A stretch of 49,772 nucleotides of DNA from Candidatus Fermentibacteraceae bacterium (GTDB taxonomy: Bacteria; Fermentibacterota; Fermentibacteria; Fermentibacterales; JCC-6), in the NCBI GenBank assembly GCA_016936235.1, contig JAFGPK010000059.1:1-49772 (forward strand), read 5' to 3'. Numbering within the stretch: the first letter of the stretch is position 1; every line of letters starts with the position of its first letter. Below the pieces are notes generated by a model. It searched no databases, was not told where the DNA came from, and was given only the letters and a program-made list of their open reading frames with translations. Shown one piece after another: positions 1-8,071 of the stretch. Both the position numbers and the translations under genes were made by a program.

Positions 1-1667
1 CCGAAGTAGTCCTTGGTGAGCTGCCTCTCCCTGACCTCCGGATTGCTGTAGTCGGGAAGGAGCATGGGAGCTATCCTGTCTTCCTCAATACCCGCCCTGT
101 CGACTTCCTCGTTGTAGCGTCTGACGTGGTCCAGGTTCGGCTGACCGGTCTCACCAGCGTTCCTGACGTACTCCGCGGCCCGTGTGCCGGCTATCCTGCC
201 GAAGACTATCACATCCAGGAGGGAGTTGCCCATGAGCCTGTTCTCGCCGTGGACCCCTCCGGTCACCTCGCCTGCTGCGTAGAGACCGGGGATCTTCGTC
301 TCGCAGCTGCTGTTGATATCCAGCCCTCCGTTCTGGTAATGTAGTGTCGGGTGGATGAGCATCGGCTCCTTCGAGATGTCTATTCCGAACCTCCTGAAGA
401 GGATGTGCTTGCCGGGGAATTCCTTCCTTACGGTGCCCTCTCCCTTCAGCATGTCTATCATCGGTGAGTCCAGCCAGACGCCGAACTTGCCCGTGGGGGT
501 GGGAACGCCGTTGCCCCTGCCCTTGGGGCTGCATTCCCTGATTATGCAGGCGGCTTCCACGTCCCTGGGCTCGCGCTCGTAGACGAACTGCTCACCGTGG
601 ACGTTGAGGACGTTCGCCCCGGCACCCCGGAACTTCTCGGTGATGAGGATTCCCTCCGCCTGTTCCGGGAATACCACACCCGTGGGGTGGTACTGCACGG
701 TATGAAGAAAAGAAATGGGCACTCCCGCCCGGTAGGCCATGACTATGCCGTCGGCGGTCGCTCCGTAGTGGTTGGTGGTCATGAACCCCTGGATATGGAG
801 CCTGCCGCTCCCTCCTGTGGCTATGATCACGGCGCTGGCCTTCACAAAGTGATACTCGGCCGTCTCCAGGTTGTAGAGCACGGCCCCGGCGCAGCGTCCC
901 TGGTCGTCAAGGACGAGCTCCACCGCCGGGCAGAACTCTACCACGTCTATCCTGTCCTTGTGGTTGCGGGCCTCGTCACGGATGGTCTTCATTATCTCGG
1001 CACCTGTGATGTCGGCGGCGTAGTGCATCCTCTTCCTGCATGTGCCGCCGCCGTGCATGGTCTTCATGGTGCCGTCCTCGAACTTGGAGAAGGATGCCCC
1101 GAGACCTTCCAGCCACCTGAGCGCGTCCGGGGCGTTGGTGACCATGGTGTAGACAAGCTCGGGGTCGTTAACGAAGTGCCCGCCGCCGAGGACGTCCAGG
1201 TAATGGTAGTACGGGGAATCCTTGCCCACCTTGTCGGCCGCCTGAATGCCTCCCTCGGCCATCATGGTGTTCGCGTCGCCGTGGCGGAGCTTGGTGGCGA
1301 TGAGGACCCTGGCCCCGTTCTCGGCCGCCAGGATGGCCGCAGCGGTTCCGGCGCCGCCGGCGCCTATCACAAGTACATCAGTCTCGTAATCAGGAGAGGA
1401 GAGGTCCACCAGGTCCGGGTTCATCCTGCTCCTGGCCTCCAGCAGGTCCACGAATTCGTTGCTGATGCTGTAGCCCTTGCTCGGGCCGACCTTTATCTCC
1501 CTCCGGGTCCCCTGGATGAAGTCCGGATGGAAAGCCCTGAGGATCGGGTCGCGCTCCTCCAGCTTCAGGGCCTGGAACTCCACCCCCTTCTTCTTGCGTT
1601 CCACTCTTTCCGGACGGGTGGCCTCAACTTTTTCTATGAGCTTCTTCAGTGATTCAGGATACGGCAT
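1..1667 (-). CDS. Fumarate reductase/succinate dehydrogenase-type flavoprotein subunit (3' end beyond window)
   Basis: FAD-dependent flavoprotein of the fumarate reductase/succinate dehydrogenase A family; about 555 N-terminal residues are visible and the C-terminus runs off the left edge. The start ATG at 1667 follows a strong AGGAGGTC site. Visible motifs: the FAD dinucleotide fold VLVIGAGGAGTAAA, the substrate-site segments QYHPTG, EKFRGAGA, LHYQNGG and GVHGENRLMGNSL. These carry the histidines and arginines used for fumarate reduction in this family. The stretch ANTMMAEGG has Asn where membrane fumarate reductases have the His that binds FAD covalently, so FAD is probably non-covalent, as in soluble thiol:fumarate reductases. 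It is the last visible gene of the Hdr/MvhD operon, 30 bases after the Fe-S subunit, so it probably takes electrons from that complex. The natural substrate (fumarate or another enoate) is inferred, not shown. Confidence 0.85.
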   Translation of the reverse strand, partial: MPYPESLKKLIEKVEATRPERVERKKKGVEFQALKLEERDPILRAFHPDFIQGTRREIKVGPSKGYSISNEFVDLLEARSRMNPDLVDLSSPDYETDVLVIGAGGAGTAAAILAAENGARVLIATKLRHGDANTMMAEGGIQAADKVGKDSPYYHYLDVLGGGHFVNDPELVYTMVTNAPDALRWLEGLGASFSKFEDGTMKTMHGGGTCRKRMHYAADITGAEIMKTIRDEARNHKDRIDVVEFCPAVELVLDDQGRCAGAVLYNLETAEYHFVKASAVIIATGGSGRLHIQGFMTTNHYGATADGIVMAYRAGVPISFLHTVQYHPTGVVFPEQAEGILITEKFRGAGANVLNVHGEQFVYEREPRDVEAACIIRECSPKGRGNGVPTPTGKFGVWLDSPMIDMLKGEGTVRKEFPGKHILFRRFGIDISKEPMLIHPTLHYQNGGLDINSSCETKIPGLYAAGEVTGGVHGENRLMGNSLLDVIVFGRIAGTRAAEYVRNAGETGQPNLDHVRRYNEEVDRAGIEEDRIAPMLLPDYSNPEVRERQLTKDYF

Positions 1668-1697
1668 CGCTGACCTCCTGTCCAATTGTTGCATGCA

Positions 1698-2441
1698 TCA
1701 GACGTACCTCGCATCCTGAGGTGTCCAGTTTTCCTCCGCCATCTGGGGTTCCGTCTCCCTGGCACTGTACATCTTCTTGAGCTCATCGATGGATCTCGAC
1801 ATGAGATCGTGCAGAGGCTCCTCGAACCTGCCCTCCTTTATCTCCCTTACACGCTTATCCAGATGTTCGGCCCTGGGAACCCGGTACCTTGCGTTGAGCC
1901 TCCTTGCGAGGATGGCCACATTGAACTGGACTTCCTCCGCGGGGCATCTCGAGGCGCACAGGCCGCACATGATGCAGTCGAAGGAGGTTACCGCCACTCC
2001 CGGGACGTCGCCCCTTATGGCCTGGGCCATGTAGTGCATCACGTCTATGTCCATGGGGCAGCCCATGGTGCAGGCGTTGCATCCTATACACTTGAATATC
2101 TCCGGGTAGAGGGCCGCCACTTCGCCTCCGGTACCCTTGAGCTCCTCGATGTCGAACTCCGTCCTGTTGCCCGGGTAGTAGGGCATTATCATGAGATGCA
2201 TCCCGGGCTGCACAACGGTCTGGCAGGCCAGCCCCACCTGGAGCTTGTAGCTGTCGGGTATCCTGTACACGGTACCGCAGGCCCCGCAGACACCGCCCCT
2301 GCATCCGCAGCCCCGCACATGCTGGTAGCCAGCATATTCCAGGGCCTTCTGAATGGTCAGACTCGCCGGCACCTCGTACCTCTTCCCCATGAAGAAGATG
2401 GGGACCAGCTCGTCCATCGGCTTCTCGGACGCTTTCGTCAT
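1698..2441 (-). CDS. Iron-sulfur subunit, [2Fe-2S] plus two [4Fe-4S] (SdhB/TfrB N-terminal type)
   Basis: Electron-transfer subunit of 247 residues, partner of the downstream flavoprotein. The start is ATG 2441: it overlaps the mvhD stop as ATGA and has GGGAGA upstream. The reading frame stays open further upstream, but that part lies inside mvhD. The N-terminal half holds a plant-type [2Fe-2S] motif GCGCRGGVCGACG followed by ACQT. The C-terminal half has two classic [4Fe-4S] motifs, CIGCNACTMGCP and CIMCGLCASRCP. Canonical SdhB/FrdB carries [2Fe-2S], [4Fe-4S] and [3Fe-4S]; here both C-terminal motifs look four-cysteine. Methanogen TfrB continues into an HdrB-like CCG domain, absent here; a separate HdrB is encoded in the same operon. 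A role as the wire between Hdr/MvhD and the flavoprotein is inferred from context. Confidence 0.85.
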   Translation of the reverse strand: MTKASEKPMDELVPIFFMGKRYEVPASLTIQKALEYAGYQHVRGCGCRGGVCGACGTVYRIPDSYKLQVGLACQTVVQPGMHLMIMPYYPGNRTEFDIEELKGTGGEVAALYPEIFKCIGCNACTMGCPMDIDVMHYMAQAIRGDVPGVAVTSFDCIMCGLCASRCPAEEVQFNVAILARRLNARYRVPRAEHLDKRVREIKEGRFEEPLHDLMSRSIDELKKMYSARETEPQMAEENWTPQDARYV

Positions 2442-2860
2442 TTTGCCATCTCCCTTGCCGCTAGTTTGATCGGTCCCAAGGAACGCAGCTCCTCGGTGAA
2501 TTCGTTCATTACTGCGGCGAATTTGGTTCCCTCCGCCGCGGATATCCATTCGAGCCTGAGCCGGGCCCTGTCTATGCCGAAATCATCCAGCAGACGGTAC
2601 AGGAGGGACACCCTTGCCTGCGTCCTGTAGTTCCCGTCCTGGTAATGGCAGTCGCCCGGGTGGCACCCTCCGATCAGGACTCCGTCAGCGCCCTCCCGAA
2701 AAGCCCACAGGACATGCTCGGGGTCGACCCTGCTGGAGCACATGAACTTGATATTGACTCCGTTCGGCCTGTACTGCAGCCGGGACGTACCCGCCAGATC
2801 GGCTCCGGCGCTGGTACACCAGGTGCAGAGGAAGCAGACTATCCTGGGCTCGAACATCAT
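2438..2860 (-). CDS. mvhD: MvhD-type hydrogenase-linked iron-sulfur protein
   Basis: A 140-residue MvhD family protein (F420-non-reducing hydrogenase iron-sulfur subunit D). In methanogens MvhD passes electrons from the hydrogenase or formate dehydrogenase to HdrA. Visible family features: N-terminal FLCTWC, the central CSSRVDPEHVLWAF segment, and GGCHPGDCHY, which together supply the conserved cysteines for a [2Fe-2S] cluster. The start overlaps the hdrA stop (ATGA), and its own stop overlaps the Fe-S subunit start in the same way, so production is probably tied to its neighbours. Two adjacent ATG codons (2860 and 2857) are possible starts. Length is normal for the family. It marks the Hdr complex as one fed by a hydrogenase or formate dehydrogenase rather than acting alone. 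Confidence 0.92.
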   Translation of the reverse strand: MMFEPRIVCFLCTWCTSAGADLAGTSRLQYRPNGVNIKFMCSSRVDPEHVLWAFREGADGVLIGGCHPGDCHYQDGNYRTQARVSLLYRLLDDFGIDRARLRLEWISAAEGTKFAAVMNEFTEELRSLGPIKLAAREMAK

Positions 2861-4812
2861 TCACCTCCCAGACTTGCGGTGACCATCGATTTGATCTGCG
2901 AGTCGGAGAGGTTCCGCTGCTGCGTGGCGCCGCAGGCGCATGCAGCCACGCAGGAGCCGCAGCCCTCGCACAGAGCCTCGTTCACTCTTGCTATGCACTT
3001 CTCCTCGTCGTATTCGCGGGCGTCGTAGGGGCATACGGAGATGCATATCCTGCACCCTCCGCAAAGCTCCTCGTCCACCCAGGCTATGGCGGGGTCCTGT
3101 TCCAGGTGGTCCCTGGAGAAGAGGGATATCACCTTGCAGGCCGCGCCGCTTGCCTGGGCCACCGTCTCCGGAATGTCCCTGGGCCCCTGGGCGACACCGG
3201 CTATGAAGAACCCGCTGTTGATGCTCTCCACCGGTCTGAGCTTGGGGTGGGCCTCGGAGAGGAAGCCGTTCGGGCCGGTCTGTATCCTCAGCTTCTTCAC
3301 AAGCTCGGCGGTGCTCTCCCTGGGAACGACGGCGGTGGCCAGTACGACAAGGTCCGCCTGGATCTCAACGTTCCTGCCCGTGAGGGTATCGGTGCCCCAG
3401 ACGATGGTCTTGTCGCCGTCGCGGAAGATCTTCGCCACCTTTCCCCGAAGGTAGATTATCCCTTCATCCTGCTCCGCATTGTGATAGAACTCCTCGTACC
3501 CCTTGCCTCCGGTCCTGATGTCTATGTAGAAGATGTAGGGCTGTCCGTCATGAACCCTGTGCTTGTACAGAAGGGCATGCTTCGTGGTGTACATGCAGCA
3601 TATCTTGGAGCAGTAGGGCCTGTACCTCTCCGGGTCCCTGGATCCGGCGCACTGGACGAAGACCACCTCCTTCGGCACCCTGCCGTCGGACGGTCTCCTG
3701 ACCTCGCCGCTGGTGGGCCCCGAGGCCGACAGCAGTCTTTCGAAGGCCAGGCCGTCGATGACATCGGGAACCTCACCTGCGCCGTACTCCTGAAGCTCAG
3801 TCACCGGCAGGGTCTCGTAGCCGGTGGCTGTTATTATGGCCCCGATCTCCTCCTCGATTATCTGGTCCTCCTGGTCGAACTTGATTGCGCCTATCTCGCA
3901 TGTCTTTTCACACAACCTGCATTTGCCGGTCTTGAAGTAGATGCAGCTTTCCCTGTCTATCACGGGCTTGTTGGGCACCGCCTGGGGGAATGGGATGTAG
4001 ATCGCGCCATGAGTGGAGAGACCCCTGTCGAACTCCGAAGGGACCTTTGCCGGACATTTCTCCATGCAAAGACCGCAACCGGTGCATGTGGACCAGTCCA
4101 CGAAGGGGGCCTTTCTCCTGATCCGCACATTGAAGTTCCCCACGTAGCCGGAGACCTCTTCCACCTCTGAATAGGTCATCAGCTGTATATTCCTGTGCTT
4201 TCCCGCCGCAACCATCTTCGGTGTGAGTATGCACTGGGAGCAGTCCAGGGTCGGGAATGTCTCCGAGAGCTGGGCCATGTGACCGCCTATGGAGGACTCC
4301 TTCTCCACGAGAATCACCTTGTGGCCGGAATCGGCGATGTCCAGGGCCGCCTGGATGCCGGCTATCCCTCCTCCTATCACCAGTGCCTTCTTCGTGATGG
4401 AAACGGGAATGGGCTCCAGTGACTCGTTCAGCCTGGTTTTCTCCACCATGGTGCTGACTATCCTTATCGCCTTCTCCGTGGCCTTCTTCCTGTCGGTGTG
4501 CACCCAGCTGCACTGCTCGCGGATATTGGCGATCTCGCACTGCCAGGGGTTCAGGCCGGCCTCCTCCGCCGCGGTTCTGAAGGTGGATTCATGCAGGCTG
4601 GGGGAGCAGGCTGCGATTATGATCCCGTCCAGCTTCTCCTGGCGTATCTTCTCCCGAACCAGCGCCTGGCCGGGATCGGAGCACATGTAGATGTAATCCT
4701 GGGCGTAGACCACGCTGTCCAGCTTGGCAACTTCCTCCGCCACCCGCTTCACGTCCACGGTCCCGGCTATATTGATGCCGCAGTGGCAGATGAATACTCC
4801 TATCCTCTTCAT
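2857..4812 (-). CDS. hdrA: HdrA, FAD and multi-[4Fe-4S] electron-bifurcating subunit
   Basis: HdrA of 651 residues, the flavin-containing core of heterodisulfide reductase-type complexes, where FAD splits electron pairs between a high- and a low-potential acceptor. Visible: the N-terminal domain beginning IGVFICHCGINIAG, the FAD motif VIGGGIAGIQAALDIADSG, the family signature DCSQCILTPKM, a [4Fe-4S] motif CTGCGLCMEKCP, a CRLCEKTCEIGA segment, and a C-terminal two-cluster ferredoxin domain (CGGCRICISVCP and CEGCGSCVAACACGA). Length matches stand-alone HdrA; it is not fused to MvhD. ATGA overlaps join it to hdrB upstream and mvhD downstream. Bacteria lacking CoM and CoB use HdrA with other acceptors; here the fumarate reductase-like pair in the same operon is the obvious candidate. 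Confidence 0.95.
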   Translation of the reverse strand: MKRIGVFICHCGINIAGTVDVKRVAEEVAKLDSVVYAQDYIYMCSDPGQALVREKIRQEKLDGIIIAACSPSLHESTFRTAAEEAGLNPWQCEIANIREQCSWVHTDRKKATEKAIRIVSTMVEKTRLNESLEPIPVSITKKALVIGGGIAGIQAALDIADSGHKVILVEKESSIGGHMAQLSETFPTLDCSQCILTPKMVAAGKHRNIQLMTYSEVEEVSGYVGNFNVRIRRKAPFVDWSTCTGCGLCMEKCPAKVPSEFDRGLSTHGAIYIPFPQAVPNKPVIDRESCIYFKTGKCRLCEKTCEIGAIKFDQEDQIIEEEIGAIITATGYETLPVTELQEYGAGEVPDVIDGLAFERLLSASGPTSGEVRRPSDGRVPKEVVFVQCAGSRDPERYRPYCSKICCMYTTKHALLYKHRVHDGQPYIFYIDIRTGGKGYEEFYHNAEQDEGIIYLRGKVAKIFRDGDKTIVWGTDTLTGRNVEIQADLVVLATAVVPRESTAELVKKLRIQTGPNGFLSEAHPKLRPVESINSGFFIAGVAQGPRDIPETVAQASGAACKVISLFSRDHLEQDPAIAWVDEELCGGCRICISVCPYDAREYDEEKCIARVNEALCEGCGSCVAACACGATQQRNLSDSQIKSMVTASLGGE

Positions 4813-5753
4813 GTCCGGTCCCCTTTCCCGGATCCCTGCAGGATCATGTCAAGAACCGGGGCGACATCCACGAAATGTCTTTCGAATCCCTGTCTCCCCT
4901 CATCGACACCCAGGGCTACTGAGAGGAGCTGGGTGAAGTAGAACACGGGTATCGGCTTGAAATCCGGGTAAGCTTCCGCAATTGCCTTCTGCCTGGAATC
5001 CAGGTTGTAGAAGCAGAGGGGACAGCTGATGACCATGGCATCGGCCCCGTGCTGCTGGGCCGAGGTGAGGATGCGGTAGCAGAGTCTCGTGGAGGCGTCC
5101 GGGCTCGAGACCGACAGGTAGGACCCGCAGCATTCCGTCCTGTAGGGGTACCTGATTGTCTCGGCTCCCAGGGAATCTATGAAATCCTCGATGATGGACG
5201 GGTTCTCGGGTTCGTCCAGCTGGATCTCGTTCTGGGGCCGAAGCATCACGCAGCCGTAGTACGGAGCTATCTTGAGTCCCGAAAGCGGTCTCTTCAGCTT
5301 CTCCCTGATGTTCCCGTAGCCGATCTCGTCCCTTAAGTATTCCATCAGGTGGACGACACGCACTTCGCCGGTGTAGTCCACCCAGTATGCATCCTTCTTC
5401 TCGATGTAGTCCCGTTCCGGTTCATCGTCCGCCAGAAAGGCGTTGATCCTCTTCCTCGTTATCTCGTTGGTCCTTATGCTGTAGTTAGTTCTCTTGAGGG
5501 TGTTGTAACAGAAATCGCATATGGTTATGAGGACGTCCCTTCCGGAGTCCCTCACGTCCTTGAGTATCCTGGAGGGTGCGACCAGGTTCATCACCCTTTC
5601 CTCGGACACCGGGGGAACAGCCCCGCAGCAGGTCCAGGTCGGGAGCTCGTCCAGCTCGAAGCCCAGCCTGACCGCTGAGTCGCGCGCCGACGTGTCGAGA
5701 TGGGAGGACCTTTCCTTAAGGGCACAGCCCGGATAGTAAGCGACCTTGGCCAT
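4809..5753 (-). CDS. hdrB: HdrB, CCG-domain subunit
   Basis: HdrB-family protein of 314 residues with two CCG domains. In methanogens each domain binds a non-cubane [4Fe-4S] cluster, and HdrB is the disulfide-cleaving subunit. The sequence shows YPGCALKERSS and TWTCCGAVPP in the first half, then YYGCVMLRP, ECCGSYLSVSS and CPLCFYN in the second half, which is the expected C...CCG...CxxC pattern. Its stop overlaps the hdrA start (ATGA). It starts 13 bases after hdrC behind a GGAGG-like site. The same domain type also occurs in lactate and glycolate oxidase subunits, but the HdrC-HdrB-HdrA order fixes the assignment. The real disulfide or other substrate in this organism is unknown. Confidence 0.93.
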   Translation of the reverse strand: MAKVAYYPGCALKERSSHLDTSARDSAVRLGFELDELPTWTCCGAVPPVSEERVMNLVAPSRILKDVRDSGRDVLITICDFCYNTLKRTNYSIRTNEITRKRINAFLADDEPERDYIEKKDAYWVDYTGEVRVVHLMEYLRDEIGYGNIREKLKRPLSGLKIAPYYGCVMLRPQNEIQLDEPENPSIIEDFIDSLGAETIRYPYRTECCGSYLSVSSPDASTRLCYRILTSAQQHGADAMVISCPLCFYNLDSRQKAIAEAYPDFKPIPVFYFTQLLSVALGVDEGRQGFERHFVDVAPVLDMILQGSGKGDRT

Positions 5754-5766
5754 GTTTCCTCCAGTT

Positions 5767-6210
5767 CTAGGTTGACAGCTTCCTGTATACGCCTACGAGC
5801 CCGGGCTGGGGGACCGAAGCGGCCTGTTCCGGGTCGATCTGGTCCGGGCCGAAGTGGTCCACTCCCTCGTCAAGGGCGATCTGCCGCAGCGTGTCCATCA
5901 CTCCCTGTATGTCGATGCCCCTGGGGCACCTTACAGTGCACTGAAAGCAGCTGGCGCAGATCCACAGAGTGGCGCTGTGGATGATGTCGTCCTTCAGACC
6001 CAGCTGGGCGAGGCGCATGATCCTGTTCGGCAGGATATCCATCTCCTGGGCCACCGGACATCCTGACGAGCAGTTGCCGCACTGGTAGCAGGAATCCATG
6101 TTCTGTCCGCTGAGCTCGATAACGCGTTTCTTGAATCCGCCGCTGACCGTTTCTCGGGTCAGACGGACCGGAGGGCTCTTGGGGGGAGCCAGACCAGTTC
6201 TTTCGCTCAT
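5767..6210 (-). CDS. hdrC: HdrC, two-[4Fe-4S] subunit
   Basis: Small electron-carrier subunit of 147 residues, linking HdrA to HdrB. Two [4Fe-4S] motifs are visible, CYQCGNCSSGCP and CASCFQCTVRCPRGI, each ending in the CP typical of HdrC, GlpC and related proteins. The hydrophobic helix between them (LPNRIMRLAQLGL) fits HdrC. The N-terminal 35 residues are basic and lack clear family similarity. The start ATG overlaps the stop of the upstream hydrogenase maturation protease (ATGA) and has AGGAGAA a little upstream. It lies directly before hdrB in the normal hdrC-hdrB order. Confidence 0.92.
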   Translation of the reverse strand: MSERTGLAPPKSPPVRLTRETVSGGFKKRVIELSGQNMDSCYQCGNCSSGCPVAQEMDILPNRIMRLAQLGLKDDIIHSATLWICASCFQCTVRCPRGIDIQGVMDTLRQIALDEGVDHFGPDQIDPEQAASVPQPGLVGVYRKLST

Positions 6211-6701
6211 ACCGCCTGTTCTCCTCTCGCTGGATCGTCTGAATCATTCCTGTTGAAATCCGTGAGTTCAAGTTCGATGATACTCTCCGCCAGGGAAGGA
6301 AGCAGCCGGCTGATCCTTTCGGACAGGCGGTCGGAGTATTCTCCGGGAGGCTCTATCTCTATGCCGTATACCTTTATGATGTTCGGGCAGGGAAGCCCGA
6401 GAGCGCGTGATATTTCCGGGATCTGATGCACCGGGAAATGATGGGAGGTGGGTGGAAGATCCTCCCCGGGTTTGAAGTCGATCTCGAGCAGGTCCCCGGG
6501 TTCAGCCCGGCCGGTGCTTACGGAATCGACGATAATGAGACGGCTGCAACATGCTATCCGGTCCACCAGTCTTACGGGCGACACCGATGCGGACAGGATC
6601 TCGAGGTCTCCGGAGGGTTCCAGCATCTCCAGGATCAGATCGGCCAGGGAGCAGCCCACCCCGTCATCGCCAAGGATAGGGTTTCCCAGCCCCAGCAGCA
6701 T
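6207..6701 (-). CDS. [NiFe] hydrogenase maturation protease (HyaD/HycI family)
   Basis: Endopeptidase of the HyaD/HycI/FrcD family, which trims the C-terminus of a [NiFe] hydrogenase large subunit after nickel insertion. The N-terminus LGLGNPILGDDGVG contains the Glu/Asp-type nickel-sensing region, and VDSVSTG and HHFPVHQIPEI supply the later conserved Asp and His positions. I place the start at ATG 6701 behind GGAAGA; a TTG at 6731 would add ten residues but has no clear ribosome site. Translation is coupled to hdrC by ATGA. No hydrogenase structural gene is in the window. The protease therefore predicts one close by, probably beyond the left edge in the same operon, feeding MvhD. About 164 residues, normal for the family. 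Confidence 0.85.
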   Translation of the reverse strand: MLLGLGNPILGDDGVGCSLADLILEMLEPSGDLEILSASVSPVRLVDRIACCSRLIIVDSVSTGRAEPGDLLEIDFKPGEDLPPTSHHFPVHQIPEISRALGLPCPNIIKVYGIEIEPPGEYSDRLSERISRLLPSLAESIIELELTDFNRNDSDDPARGEQAV

Positions 6702-6768
6702 GGTTCTTCCGGGAACGGTTTCGGAATTCAAACGATACCCGGCCGGTTGCGACCGGTGAAGCCTCCCT

Positions 6769-7116
6769 TCAGGGTCCTCTGACGGAACCTGTCTCTATGG
6801 CGTAATCGAAGTAGAACCAGAAATAGTAGACGATCTCTTCATCGGAAAAAGTATCTATCAGTTCGGCATGGGCAATGGAATCGAGAGCCGCCGAAAGCGG
6901 GGCGGAACGGCTCCGCGCCTCTTCGAGCATGATGCCCACATCATGGCAGTCATCACTGTCAGAGACGGCGTCGAAGCTTTCCCTGATGCTGTCGGGGAGA
7001 CATGCCCGGAAGGTGTCCAGCCTTCGCTGACGACCTTCTTCGCGGGTTTCCCTGTCACAAGAAGACACCAGCAGGATACTAGCTGCGAGCAGGACAGTCA
7101 GGGAATCGAAACTCAC
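6769..7116 (-). CDS. Putative lipoprotein of unknown function
   Basis: A 115-residue protein with an N-terminal signal ending in the lipobox LVSSC, so Cys20 or so would be lipid-modified and the protein anchored to a membrane. The rest is acidic and probably helical, with two further cysteines and a tail rich in aromatic residues (VYYFWFYFDYAIE). The start is GTG 7116, overlapping the stop of the PorV-like gene as GTGA; no strong ribosome site is present, which fits translational coupling. I do not recognise the family. It sits between the PorV-like barrel and the hydrogenase/Hdr operon on the same strand, but about 67 bases separate it from the protease start, so membership of that operon is uncertain. 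Confidence 0.6.
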   Translation of the reverse strand: MSFDSLTVLLAASILLVSSCDRETREEGRQRRLDTFRACLPDSIRESFDAVSDSDDCHDVGIMLEEARSRSAPLSAALDSIAHAELIDTFSDEEIVYYFWFYFDYAIETGSVRGP

Positions 7117-8021
7117 AGACCGATGCCGAGACTGAACCTGTGAATGTTCCCCAGGTCCGCCAGGGGCTTGAAGGCGTAGTCCAGCGTGAACCTGTTCCAG
7201 CCTGTCCCGGCGCCGAAAGCCAGGGCGTCAAGGAATCCGCCGCCTGCATTGTCAGCGGTATCCAGGTCTCTAAGGTTTCCGCCGGCCCTGAGGGCCAGCA
7301 TCTCCATGGGCGAGTACTCCACCCCCAGCGCGGCGTTGAAATCACCCTGGAACGGGTAGCATCCGTCCAGCGCAACCAGAAGCCGGTCATCCAGGAAAGC
7401 GAGCGATGCACCTGCAGCTATCTCCGTGGGAACCGGGTCGTTCTCCTGGTAGAACGCCTTGGTCTGGATACCAGCGTTCCTCACCGCCAGACCCAGGGAG
7501 ATAACGGAAGGCCTGTACCATGCGCCGACATCCACCAGGAATGCGTTCCCGCTGTAAGTGTCGATGCTTGAATAGACGAACTTCGCTGTTGTGCCGACGG
7601 AGAGGTCGGGACCGAAGCTGTGTACGTACGTGCCCCCCAGCGCCACGCTGTTGGTGCTGAATTCCTCGCCGGTACCAGTGGGATTGGTCATGGAAGTCCT
7701 GGTGAAGCTGCCTCCGTAGAAATAGTTCACAGAAACACCTACGATGTCGCCCCCGGATGGGTTGACCCATCCCGCGAACCCGGCCTGCATGTCCATGAGG
7801 TATCCCGTGTACGTGGATGTGAACATCTGACGCTGCATTCCGGCCAGGGTGGCCGGATTCCAGTACAGGCCCATGGGATCGCCGGGTACGGCCGTGAAGG
7901 CTCCTCCCATAGCCACAGCTCTTGCTCCCGCGGGAACCCGGAGGAACGCGAACCCTGCCGTTTCAGCCGATGCGGAGCCTGCAAGCAGCGCAAGCAGGAC
8001 CGATGCCATAATAATCTTCAT
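7113..8021 (-). CDS. PorV/PorQ-like outer-membrane beta-barrel protein
   Basis: Secreted protein of 302 residues with signal peptide MKIIMASVLLALLAGSASA. The mature N-terminus has the family hallmark GFAFLRVPAGARAVAMGGAF followed by GLYWNPA, seen in PorV/PorQ (UPF0164-like, FadL-related) barrels of the FCB group. In type IX secretion, PorV carries cargo to the surface attachment machinery, and PorQ-like relatives are common in these lineages. The start chosen is ATG 8021 with a GGAGA site. An ATG at 8072 overlapping the previous stop (TAATG) is in frame, but it has no ribosome site and would bury the signal peptide. The C-terminal part alternates hydrophobic residues as expected for strands. 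Transport cargo unknown. Confidence 0.82.
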   Translation of the reverse strand: MKIIMASVLLALLAGSASAETAGFAFLRVPAGARAVAMGGAFTAVPGDPMGLYWNPATLAGMQRQMFTSTYTGYLMDMQAGFAGWVNPSGGDIVGVSVNYFYGGSFTRTSMTNPTGTGEEFSTNSVALGGTYVHSFGPDLSVGTTAKFVYSSIDTYSGNAFLVDVGAWYRPSVISLGLAVRNAGIQTKAFYQENDPVPTEIAAGASLAFLDDRLLVALDGCYPFQGDFNAALGVEYSPMEMLALRAGGNLRDLDTADNAGGGFLDALAFGAGTGWNRFTLDYAFKPLADLGNIHRFSLGIGL

Positions 8022-8071
8022 CACTGATCTCCGTTTCGAAATTCTTTCAAGTAACCTATAGACTATGGCCA

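Noticed and set aside
597-1652. Long plus-strand reading frame of about 350 codons
   Set aside because: It is antisense to the motif-rich fumarate reductase-like flavoprotein and its translation has no recognisable motif.
3106-4170. Long plus-strand reading frame of about 354 codons
   Set aside because: It lies antisense to hdrA and is a by-product of GC-rich codon use.
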